The notes under the pieces: generated by a model
Database searches by the model: none
What the model was told of the DNA's origin: nothing
Seen by the model: only the letters and a program-made list of their open reading frames with translations
In this document: piece after piece, positions 1-5,629 of the stretch
How positions within the stretch are numbered: the first letter of the stretch is position 1
Layout: each line of letters opens with the position of its first letter
Origin: Psychrilyobacter sp.
GTDB lineage: Bacteria > Fusobacteriota > Fusobacteriia > Fusobacteriales > Fusobacteriaceae
NCBI GenBank assembly: GCA_023145315.1
Contig: JAGLEA010000073.1
Span: 1-5,629, forward strand
Direction of reading: 5' to 3'
Length of the DNA stretch: 5,629 nucleotides
Program-made: the position numbers and the translations under genes

Positions 1-944
1 TCTAGTGAAGTTATTCTTTTTACTACTTCAAAAGTAGAAGTTGCTACTTCCTTTATCTCTTCTAATATAGGTAGCTTAACCTCTTCAAAAGTCAGACCTT
101 CAAATTCTTCACTTTCTTTTTTTGCTTTTAAATTTTCTGCTTCGTTTTGAGTTAATGCTCTTTCTACTCTTAGTTTTATCTTCTCTATATTGTCTAGTAC
201 TTTAAATTCATCTTCAAAATCTGTCTTAGAAATTATTTTTTCTAATCTTTCATATGCTGCTTCTGAACTTAATTTCTCTGAAGAGTTTTCTACGATTTCT
301 TTGATCTTCTCCATCTTTTCTTTAAGTTGATCTTTCTTTGATTTGATTTCCATTCTGTTATTGATTACAGCTAATATTCCATCTACTAGTTCACCTAAAT
401 TATGAGGTGGTATATTGGTAGCCATTCCTACTGCTATTCCCGTTGCTCCATTTAGAAGTAAATTAGGAAGTTTTGCTGGTAGTACAATTGGTTCTTCTAA
501 TGAATCATCAAAGTTTTTTCTATAATCTATAGTGTTTTTATCAATATCTACTAAAAGTTCTTTAGCTATTTTCGACATTCTAGCTTCTGTATATCTCATT
601 GCTGCTGCACTATCTCCATCTATAGATCCGAAGTTTCCATGACCGTCGATTAGTTCATATCTATAGTTAAAATCTTGTGCCATTCTTACCATTGTACTAT
701 ATACTGCACTATCTCCATGTGGATGATACTTACCAAGCACTTCTCCTACTATTCTTGCAGATTTTTTATGAGGTTTATCACTTGTCATTCCTACTTCATG
801 CATGGCAAATAGTATTCTTCTATGAACGGGCTTTAACCCATCTTTTACATCTGGTAGTGCTCTACTTACGATTACACTCATAGAGTAATCTAAGTAAGAC
901 TCTTTCATCTCTTGTTCTAAGTATCTATTTATTACATTTGACAT
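1..944 (-). CDS. gyrA: DNA gyrase subunit A, N-terminal part (3' end outside window), with an in-frame insertion
   Basis: This gene encodes the DNA-breaking and rejoining subunit of gyrase, which with GyrB introduces negative supercoils using ATP. The frame is open from the ATG to the window edge (314 full codons) with no stop. Family motifs are clear: SVIVSRALPDVKDGLKPVHRR (about residues 23-43), the quinolone-region helix HPHGDSAVYSTMVRMAQ (74-90), and AAAMRYTEARM with the catalytic tyrosine at Tyr118. NGATGIAVGMATNIPPHNLGEL follows at about 164-185. The start is supported by GGAGG five bases upstream; this ribosome site abuts the gyrB stop codon, so coupled translation is likely. From about Arg197 the protein no longer resembles GyrA: a Lys/Glu-rich segment of at least 118 residues (e.g. 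KSKKDQLKEKMEKIKEI) replaces the expected GPDFPTG region. The rest of the breakage-reunion domain and the C-terminal beta-pinwheel lie outside. ParC is an alternative, but adjacency to gyrB favours GyrA. Confidence 0.96.
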   Translation of the reverse strand, partial: MSNVINRYLEQEMKESYLDYSMSVIVSRALPDVKDGLKPVHRRILFAMHEVGMTSDKPHKKSARIVGEVLGKYHPHGDSAVYSTMVRMAQDFNYRYELIDGHGNFGSIDGDSAAAMRYTEARMSKIAKELLVDIDKNTIDYRKNFDDSLEEPIVLPAKLPNLLLNGATGIAVGMATNIPPHNLGELVDGILAVINNRMEIKSKKDQLKEKMEKIKEIVENSSEKLSSEAAYERLEKIISKTDFEDEFKVLDNIEKIKLRVERALTQNEAENLKAKKESEEFEGLTFEEVKLPILEEIKEVATSTFEVVKRITSL

Positions 945-954
945 TTAATCCTCC

Positions 955-2862
955 CTATATATCCAAGTTCTTTACGAATTCGGCCCCTTCTTCGATAAAC
1001 TTTTTCCTTGGTTCTACTTTGTCACCCATTAGTTTATCAAATAATTTATCTGCTTCTACAGCGTCATCTATACTTACTCTTAGAAGTGTTCTAGTGTCTG
1101 GATCCATTGTAGTTTCCCATAGTTGTTCTGGGTTCATCTCTCCTAATCCCTTATATCTTTGAAGGGTAAATCTTCTGTTTTCCATATTAAGTAAATCAGT
1201 AGCATCTCTCATTTGCTTATCTGTATATGAATATTGAACAGATCTACCTGCTGTTATTTTAAATAACGGCGGTTGAGCAATATATATATTTCCATTAGTT
1301 ATTAAATCATTCATATATCTAAATAAAAATGTTAAAATTAAGGTTCTAATATGAGCGCCATCTACATCGGCATCTGTCATTATAATGATTTTATGGTATC
1401 TTAGTTTTGAAAGATCCATTTCTTGATTCATTCCTGCACCAAATGCTGTGATCATAGCTCTTACTTCTGTATTCTCTAATGCTCTATGTAAACCAGCTTT
1501 TTCCACATTAAGAATCTTTCCTCTCAGTGGTAATATTGCTTGTGTATGTCTATCTCTACCTTGTTTAGCTGATCCACCTGCCGAATCTCCCTCTACTATG
1601 TAGACTTCTGATTCCTCTGGTTTTTTAGATGAACAATCTGCTAATTTTCCAGGAAGTGACCCTACTTCTAATGCTGATTTTCTCATTACTAATTCCCTTG
1701 CTTTTTTCGCTGCTTCTCTTGCTTTTTTTGACATCAATATTTTCTCAATTACATTTCTTGCATCTCCTGGAGTATCTTCTAAATGCATCTTTAGATATTT
1801 TCCTACTACTCCTGATACTATACTTGTAACTTCAGAACTTCCTAATTTTGTTTTTGTTTGCCCTTCAAATTGTGGATCTGGAACTTTTAGTGATAATATT
1901 GCTGTCATTCCTTCTCTGATATCACTACCTTGGAAATTTCCATCCTTATCTTTTATAATATTCATAGATTTAGCCACATCATTTACTACACGAGTAAGAG
2001 CCGTTCTAAATCCACTTACATGAGTTCCACCCTCATGAGTATTTATATTATTAACAAAAGAGTATATTGTCTCCCGTTGCTTTGTTGTATAGGTCATAGC
2101 TATTTCTACTATTACACCTTCAGCTTCACCATTCATATATATAGGTTCTTTTATTAATTTTGGATTCCCCTCTTCTAACTCTCCTAAAAAGTCTAGTATT
2201 CCACCATCAAATTTTAATATTTCTTCTACTTTTTCTTCTTTTCTAGAGTCTGTAAGTACTATCTCTAGTCCTTTATTTAAATAAGCTAATTCCTTTAACC
2301 TATTTTTTAGTGTTTCAAAACTATAAATTAAAGTTTCAAATATTTCATCATCTGCTTTAAATACAATTCTTGTTCCTGTTTCCTTTGTTTTCCCCACTAC
2401 TTTAACATCGAACATTGGTTTTCCACGTTCTAGTCTCTGATGAAATATTTCTCCATCCCTCTTTACATAAACTTCTAACCATTCAGATAATGCATTTACT
2501 ACTGAGATTCCTACTCCATGTAGTCCTCCCGATACTTTATAGTTATCGTTTTCAAATTTTCCACCTGCATGTAACACAGTTAATACTATTTCTAATGCTG
2601 ATTTTCCATGTTTTGGATGGATTCCTGTAGGAATTCCACGACCATTATCGATTACTTCTATTATATTATCTTCTAACACATTTATAATTATCTTATTACA
2701 GTGACCTGCTAAGGCTTCATCTACAGAGTTATCTACTACTTCCCATACTAGATGGTGTAATCCTCTTTCTGATGTAGAACCGATATACATTCCTGGTCTT
2801 TTTCTTACAGCTTCTAGTCCTTCTAAGACCGTTATGTCTTCCGCTTTGTAGTTGTTACTCAT
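955..2862 (-). CDS. gyrB: DNA gyrase subunit B
   Basis: This is the ATPase subunit of gyrase, 635 residues, typical for the short GyrB form that lacks the extra TOPRIM-region insertion of E. coli. The N-terminal GHKL ATPase domain shows Tyr26, the probable catalytic base Glu41 with Asn45 (WEVVDNSVDEA), DNGRGIPTG with Asp72, and the lid GGLHGVG (112-118). The transducer carries QTKTKL with the ATP-contacting Lys337. The TOPRIM domain has EGDSAGGSAKQGRDR starting at Glu424, PLRGKILNVEKA (445-456) and the metal-binding DADVDG (497-502). The C-terminal QRYKGLGEMNPEQLWETTMDP (568-588) is the GyrA/DNA-contacting tail. The ATG is preceded by a strong AGGGGGAAG ribosome site. The stop is ten bases from the gyrA start, so the two subunits are probably made from one message. 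All key residues are present and nothing suggests decay. Confidence 0.98.
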   Translation of the reverse strand: MSNNYKAEDITVLEGLEAVRKRPGMYIGSTSERGLHHLVWEVVDNSVDEALAGHCNKIIINVLEDNIIEVIDNGRGIPTGIHPKHGKSALEIVLTVLHAGGKFENDNYKVSGGLHGVGISVVNALSEWLEVYVKRDGEIFHQRLERGKPMFDVKVVGKTKETGTRIVFKADDEIFETLIYSFETLKNRLKELAYLNKGLEIVLTDSRKEEKVEEILKFDGGILDFLGELEEGNPKLIKEPIYMNGEAEGVIVEIAMTYTTKQRETIYSFVNNINTHEGGTHVSGFRTALTRVVNDVAKSMNIIKDKDGNFQGSDIREGMTAILSLKVPDPQFEGQTKTKLGSSEVTSIVSGVVGKYLKMHLEDTPGDARNVIEKILMSKKAREAAKKARELVMRKSALEVGSLPGKLADCSSKKPEESEVYIVEGDSAGGSAKQGRDRHTQAILPLRGKILNVEKAGLHRALENTEVRAMITAFGAGMNQEMDLSKLRYHKIIIMTDADVDGAHIRTLILTFLFRYMNDLITNGNIYIAQPPLFKITAGRSVQYSYTDKQMRDATDLLNMENRRFTLQRYKGLGEMNPEQLWETTMDPDTRTLLRVSIDDAVEADKLFDKLMGDKVEPRKKFIEEGAEFVKNLDI

Positions 2863-2887
2863 CCAATTCTTCCCCCTGTTAAATACT

Positions 2888-2911
2888 CTATTAGTAATTA
2901 ATAATTAATAG
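2888..2911. repeat. AT-rich 24-bp imperfect palindrome between dciA and gyrB
   Basis: The segment starts CTATTA and ends TAATAG, with an inner TAATTAATAATTA core. Twenty of 24 positions match its own reverse complement. It lies in the 65-base gap between dciA and gyrB, about 26 bases before the gyrB start. It could be an operator or a weak hairpin; no T-run follows, so it is not a typical terminator. Low sequence complexity makes chance a real alternative. Confidence 0.4.
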
Positions 2912-2927
2912 TTTTTATTTATTTTCT

Positions 2928-3776
2928 CTACTTTTTATTTTTTAGAATCTCTATGAATTCCATTGCTTTTTTCTCTATATAATCATCATCTGATTGCCCT
3001 AAATCTATCATAAAATAATGTTTCGCTAGATCAAATGCTAAGTTATTGTTTTTCTCTCTAATGTATATATCTATATTTTTTTTTATTTTAGATAATTTTT
3101 TAAGTTTAATTCTTTTATATTCTTTCTCTATCAATGTTGGTATTTCTTTCTTTGCATCCTCATATTTTAACATCTCGTGGTTTACAAAAGCTCTCATTAA
3201 AATTTCTTCTAATTCTAATACATCTTTATTCATACACACTGCACATTTTGAATTTTCTGATTTAAAATAGGCACCACAATCACACCTTTTATACCCATGA
3301 AGATTTAAATATTTTTTTCTTTTATATGATTTTTCTATAATTTTTTTTGTTCGTTCTTTTATTTCTATATCTTCTAAATTTTCTAATTCTTTATCTATAT
3401 CCAAATATTCATCTGGACTCAAAGTTATATTATCTAGATCTATATGAATACTTTCTTTCTCTTTTTCCTCTAAAAAATATTCATTAGGAGTTTTCTTTCC
3501 TATTTTAAAGATTAACTCCTTAATATAGTCACCACCTAAGAAGGTATTTATTTTTTTTATAATATTTTTCTTTTGAAAATTCATATGCTGGATCCAAATA
3601 GAGTTTTCTACACCTACAAAAAGTTTTCCTTGTTTCAAAAAAATAACATGACTTTTTTTAGATAGATCTCCTACTATTTTTTCCCATTCTGATTTTAATA
3701 TAGCTTCCTTTAGTTGGCGACTTTTTGTAATAGATATTTCCATCATCTCGCTTATAGTAACGATTTTATTCCCCAC
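2928..3776 (-). CDS. dciA: DciA/DUF721-family replication protein with C-terminal zinc-ribbon-like extension
   Basis: This is a probable DciA, the widespread bacterial protein that binds the replicative helicase DnaB and assists its loading. The DUF721 domain fills about the first 95 residues: SEWEKIVGDLSKKSHV, then QGKLFVGVENSIWIQHM, then KKINTFLGGDYIKELIFKIG. This fits the family pattern of an early Trp, a 'g.L.v.v.s..W...l' strand-helix segment and a final 'i..i.f.ig' strand. The position between recF and gyrB is that of dciA in Actinobacteria. The second half is unusual: an acidic linker (about 100-145), a basic stretch, a CxC-x10-CxxC motif (Cys165, Cys167, Cys178, Cys181) like a zinc ribbon, and a lysine-rich helical tail. 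I chose the GTG start because GAGGTGG lies five bases upstream; this gives 282 residues and an 11-base overlap with recF. An ATG at 3810-3812 would give 294 residues but has no visible ribosome site. ATG codons at 3744-3746 and 3741-3743 are shorter alternatives. The family call is firm, helicase loading is inferred, and the start is less sure. Confidence 0.85.
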   Translation of the reverse strand: MGNKIVTISEMMEISITKSRQLKEAILKSEWEKIVGDLSKKSHVIFLKQGKLFVGVENSIWIQHMNFQKKNIIKKINTFLGGDYIKELIFKIGKKTPNEYFLEEKEKESIHIDLDNITLSPDEYLDIDKELENLEDIEIKERTKKIIEKSYKRKKYLNLHGYKRCDCGAYFKSENSKCAVCMNKDVLELEEILMRAFVNHEMLKYEDAKKEIPTLIEKEYKRIKLKKLSKIKKNIDIYIREKNNNLAFDLAKHYFMIDLGQSDDDYIEKKAMEFIEILKNKK

Positions 3777-4851
3777 TAATACCACCTCTATCAATATGAA
3801 ATCTCCTAGCATCTATGTCTAGGTCAGATGTAGAACTTATGAATAGTTGAATTTCTCTTCTCTGAAAATATTTTAATATGTTTTCTTTTCGAATAGAGTC
3901 AAAATATGATGATATATCATCTATTATAAATATCGGTGTTTCTTTTTTTTCTTTTATTATCATATCTATCTCTGAGATTTTAAGAGCAAATACTATAGAT
4001 TTTTTCTCTCCTTGGGAAGAATAAGCTTTTGCTTCTTTTCCGCTCAATAAAAATAAAAAATCATCTCTCTGAGGACCAATGAGAGAATATCCATAACGCA
4101 ACTCACGTTCTCGAACTTTCTCATAAGATTTTTTTATCTTTCCCTCAATCTCTTCTACAGTAGGTGATCTCATCTCACCTAAGAAAGATTTGTACACTAG
4201 ACTTAATTCCTTTTCACCATCAAATAATTTTCGATAATTTAAAGATAATAATCTTGATATATTCTTTACATACTCTATTCTTTTTTTTATTACTAATGAT
4301 GCATATTTTATAAACTCTAGATTATATATTTCAAATATAGGATCTCGTGTATTCCGATCCTTTAAATACTTATTTCTAAATTTTAGAAGTTTAGAAAATG
4401 ATTTTAAATATAAATAATACTCAGGATCTGCCTGTGCTATCTCATAGTCAAAAAAAGACCTCCTAACACTAGGTGATCCTATTATCAACTCTATATCTTC
4501 AGGTATAAAAGATATCACATTTATTTTCCCTAAAAACTCTCCATATTTAACATTTTTTTTATTATAAGAATAAAACTTCTTTTTTTCATCAATTTTTACA
4601 GATAAAGATTTTAAAGCTATTTTATCCTCATAATTTACAAATGACCCCATCTTATGGTAACCATATTTTATCATTTCCTTATTTTTACTGGTTCGAAAAC
4701 TTTTACCCGTCATAGTAAAATAGATAGCTTCTAATATACTAGTTTTCCCTTGTCCATTTTTACCCAAAAACAAGTTAAATCGTCGGTCAAATTCTAAGTG
4801 TTCATCATCTAAATTTCTAAAATTTATCATATTCATATCTAGAATCTGCAT
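3766..4851 (-). CDS. recF: RecF DNA replication and repair ATPase
   Basis: RecF is an SMC/ABC-like ATPase that with RecO and RecR directs RecA loading at single-strand gaps and helps stalled forks restart. At 361 residues it has normal family length. The N-terminal LDMNMINFRNL is the usual 'l.l.nFRny' opening. Walker A is GKNGQGKTS (30-38), followed by LEAIYFTMTGKSFRT (40-54). The middle holds FIPEDIELIIGSPSVRRSFFD (115-135). C-terminal motifs are GPQRDDF (259-265), the ABC signature YSSQGEKKS (277-285) and Walker B IFIIDDISSYFD (307-318), whose D-loop differs slightly from the common 'DDV.SELD'. The ATG has AGGGGAGC just upstream, inside the 11-base gap after yaaA. The 3' end overlaps the following dciA start, and the last codons carry that gene's ribosome site. 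Confidence 0.97.
   Translation of the reverse strand: MQILDMNMINFRNLDDEHLEFDRRFNLFLGKNGQGKTSILEAIYFTMTGKSFRTSKNKEMIKYGYHKMGSFVNYEDKIALKSLSVKIDEKKKFYSYNKKNVKYGEFLGKINVISFIPEDIELIIGSPSVRRSFFDYEIAQADPEYYLYLKSFSKLLKFRNKYLKDRNTRDPIFEIYNLEFIKYASLVIKKRIEYVKNISRLLSLNYRKLFDGEKELSLVYKSFLGEMRSPTVEEIEGKIKKSYEKVRERELRYGYSLIGPQRDDFLFLLSGKEAKAYSSQGEKKSIVFALKISEIDMIIKEKKETPIFIIDDISSYFDSIRKENILKYFQRREIQLFISSTSDLDIDARRFHIDRGGISGE
3782..3789 (-). promoter_or_regulatory. Ribosome binding site inside recF that decides the dciA start
   Basis: The minus strand reads AGAGGTGG, five bases before a GTG codon at 3774-3776. It lies within the last codons of recF (Asp-Arg-Gly-Gly), so ribosomes finishing recF could restart on dciA. 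A second possible site, AGGAG, lies eight bases before a TTG at 3792-3794, so a slightly longer product cannot be ruled out. Confidence 0.6.
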
Positions 4852-4862
4852 CTTTGCTCCCC

Positions 4863-5075
4863 TTATCCTGCTATTACTTCTACCTTTTTACCATCAAATT
4901 CTAGAATATCTCCGATTCTCATTTTTTTCCCTCTTCTTAACTCTACCTCACCATTTACAAGAACTTTTCCATCAGTTATTACATGTTTTGCATCTGCACC
5001 ACTACTTACTATATTAGCCCATTTCATCAATTGATCTAATTTTATATATTCTGTTGTTATTTGTATTTTTTCCAT
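4863..5075 (-). CDS. yaaA: S4-domain RNA-binding protein YaaA
   Basis: This small 70-residue protein consists almost wholly of an S4 RNA-binding fold. The diagnostic stretch is IKLDQLMKWANIVSSGADAKHVITDGKVLVNGEVELRRGKKMRIGDILEF (about 11-60): a helix with Leu-Met-Lys-Trp, the alpha-L 'G.ak..I..g.V.vNGe' turn, and the final 'r.GD.ief' strand. This matches the YaaA family usually encoded between dnaN and recF (as in Bacillus subtilis), which has been tied to ribosome assembly; the exact role is not visible here. The ATG has a full AGGAGG ribosome site eight bases upstream, on the far side of an A-tract. It is the first gene after a clear terminator and a good promoter, so it probably leads the yaaA-recF-dciA-gyrB-gyrA unit. 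Confidence 0.92.
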   Translation of the reverse strand: MEKIQITTEYIKLDQLMKWANIVSSGADAKHVITDGKVLVNGEVELRRGKKMRIGDILEFDGKKVEVIAG

Positions 5076-5083
5076 TTTTTTTG

Positions 5084-5089
5084 CCTCCT
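5084..5089 (-). promoter_or_regulatory. Ribosome binding site of yaaA
   Basis: AGGAGG on the minus strand is a full anti-16S match. An eight-base spacer that is almost all A separates it from the ATG at 5073-5075. It fixes that start, since the frame has no better one upstream. Confidence 0.85.
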
Positions 5090-5121
5090 AATTCTGTAAA
5101 AAACAATAATTCTTTCTTTAT

Positions 5122-5150
5122 ATTTTATCATACTTACCCTTTATTTTCCA
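5122..5150 (-). promoter_or_regulatory. Probable sigma70-type promoter for the yaaA-recF-dciA-gyrBA unit
   Basis: On the minus strand there is TGGAAA (5145-5150, four of six matches to TTGACA), a 17-base spacer, and TAAAAT (5122-5127, five of six matches to TATAAT) preceded by TGA, giving an extended -10. Transcription would start near 5115, about 40 bases before the yaaA ATG. No start site has been measured; in such AT-rich DNA chance matches are common, but spacing and the TG element support this one. Confidence 0.6.
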
Positions 5151-5189
5151 CTTTAAAAGAGTTTATCTACTTCTATTATAAAATTTAAT

Positions 5190-5217
5190 TCTAAAATCGC
5201 TTATTTGCGAAATTAGA
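5190..5217. repeat. Interrupted inverted repeat upstream of the yaaA promoter
   Basis: Arms TCTAA...TTAGA and TCGC...GCGA are nested around the six-base centre TTATTT and separated by an AA/AA mismatch on each side. It contains nearly the only G/C-bearing arms in the gap. No T-run follows on either strand, so it is more likely an operator-like site than a terminator. On the minus strand it lies immediately upstream of a perfect TATAAT at 5175-5180 that lacks a good -35. Confidence 0.4.
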
Positions 5218-5222
5218 GGGTC

Positions 5223-5253
5223 AAAAAAAGACAAAACTAATAGTTTTGTCTTT
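5223..5253 (-). terminator. Rho-independent terminator after the DsrE-like gene
   Basis: On the minus strand a perfect 11-bp stem (AAAGACAAAAC / GTTTTGTCTTT) with the five-base loop TATTA runs straight into a run of seven T (three in the stem and four beyond). It lies 16 bases past the DsrE-like stop codon and is correctly oriented for it. The stem is AT-rich, but its length and the T-run make it convincing. It separates this gene from the yaaA unit. Confidence 0.88.
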
Positions 5254-5269
5254 AAAATTTAATTATTTT

Positions 5270-5629
5270 TTAGATAAATAATGTTGAGAATGAATCTTCA
5301 GAATCTGCAATCATTGCTGCTACTCCACCAAATTCGATATTATCGATTAATTCATCATGAGAGAATCCCATTACGTCTACTGACATATCACAAGCAGTTA
5401 TTTCTCCACCATTTTCGAAGAACATTTCCATTAGTGATGGTAAAGTCTCTACATTTTTATCCTTCATTACTTTCTTCATCATTAGAGTTCCCATTCCACC
5501 CATATTCATATTAGAAAGTTTTAATTTATTTGGACCTTTAGGCATCATCATACCGAACATCTTATCGATAATAGATTTTTTATTGTTAACAAAATTTTCT
5601 TTTCTAAGAGCATTTAATCCCCAGAAAGT
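5270..5629 (-). CDS. DsrE/DsrF-like sulfur-relay (peroxiredoxin-like) protein, C-terminal part; 5' end outside window
   Basis: The frame is open to the high-coordinate edge, so an internal ATG at 5558-5560 is probably not the true start: the 23 codons upstream of that ATG read TFWGLNALRK and onward and match the family. The visible part then has FGMMMPKGPNKLKLSNMNMGG, a Met-rich segment, and a conserved single cysteine in GGEITACDMSVDVMG (Cys57 counted from the internal ATG), followed by FGGVAAMIADS before the stop. These are features of the DsrE/F/DrsH-like family, small cytoplasmic proteins whose cysteine can carry sulfur as a persulfide, sometimes fused to CoA-disulfide reductase and rhodanese domains. 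Whether this copy stands alone or is such a fusion cannot be judged from the 119 codons present. It ends before a terminator, so it belongs to the upstream transcription unit. Substrate and partner are unknown. Confidence 0.85.
   Translation of the reverse strand, partial: TFWGLNALRKENFVNNKKSIIDKMFGMMMPKGPNKLKLSNMNMGGMGTLMMKKVMKDKNVETLPSLMEMFFENGGEITACDMSVDVMGFSHDELIDNIEFGGVAAMIADSEDSFSTLFI

Noticed and set aside
1..356. Intein or frameshift as the cause of the GyrA divergence
   Set aside because: The divergence does not begin with Cys/Ser/Thr, no intein splicing or endonuclease motifs are seen, the frame stays open throughout, and the missing motif is not found in another frame.
677..2630. 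Plus-strand open frames of 66-75 codons (677-883, 938-1162, 1629-1829, 1930-2157, 2415-2630)
   Set aside because: They are antisense to gyrA and gyrB, have Leu/Phe/His-rich translations typical of the complement of real genes, and show no ribosome sites or family motifs.
3046..3270. Plus-strand 74-codon frame rich in Phe, Ile and Ser, resembling a small membrane protein
   Set aside because: It is the complement of Lys/Glu-rich dciA codons; the hydrophobicity comes from AAA/GAA codons read backwards.
5143..5170. Possible DnaA boxes (TTTTCCACT and TTATCTACT on the plus strand)
   Set aside because: The second differs from TTATCCACA at two positions and the first at two (one from the looser TTTTCCACA). 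There are only two, in AT-rich DNA, with no cluster, so an origin cannot be claimed.
5223..5253. Terminator acting also on plus-strand transcription
   Set aside because: On the plus strand the stem is followed by a mixed A/T stretch rather than an immediate T-run, and no plus-strand gene ends there.
5281..5514. Plus-strand 77-codon frame
   Set aside because: It lies wholly antisense to the DsrE-like gene, whose frame shows clear family motifs.

Overview
This 5.6 kb, AT-rich window is a minus-strand replication/supercoiling gene block. Read in the direction of transcription (from high to low coordinates) the order is: the 3' end of a DsrE-like sulfur-relay protein gene, a rho-independent terminator, an intergenic promoter region, then yaaA (S4 RNA-binding protein), recF, a DciA/DUF721 protein, gyrB and the 5' part of gyrA, which runs off the low-coordinate edge. 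No convincing plus-strand gene was found; the open frames on that strand lie antisense to the real genes.

The host is most likely a member of the Fusobacteriota (Fusobacterium, Ilyobacter, Cetobacterium and relatives). The support is the very low GC, the AGGAGG-type ribosome sites, and a GyrA N-terminus whose quinolone-region serine falls at residue 79 with a non-acidic residue at 83. That is the numbering known for Fusobacterium GyrA. This is inference from composition, gene order and remembered family features; an AT-rich Firmicute is the main alternative.

The five core genes are tightly packed: 11 bases between yaaA and recF, an 11-base overlap of recF with the preferred dciA start, 65 bases between dciA and gyrB, and 10 bases between gyrB and gyrA. 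They probably form one transcription unit driven by an extended -10 promoter just upstream of yaaA. Its products act together at the replication fork: DciA assists loading of the replicative helicase, RecF acts at gapped DNA and stalled forks, and gyrase (GyrA2GyrB2) relieves positive supercoils. YaaA is a small S4 RNA-binding protein classically encoded between dnaN and recF; here dnaN is not next to it.

The most unusual items are two. First, GyrA leaves the family sequence at about residue 197 and continues in frame for at least 118 residues of charged, probably helical sequence where the conserved GPDFPTG region should follow. Second, the DciA-like protein is unusually long, with a four-cysteine zinc-ribbon-like motif and an extra C-terminal part behind its DUF721 domain. 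Two AT-rich imperfect palindromes, upstream of yaaA and of gyrB, are possible regulatory sites.
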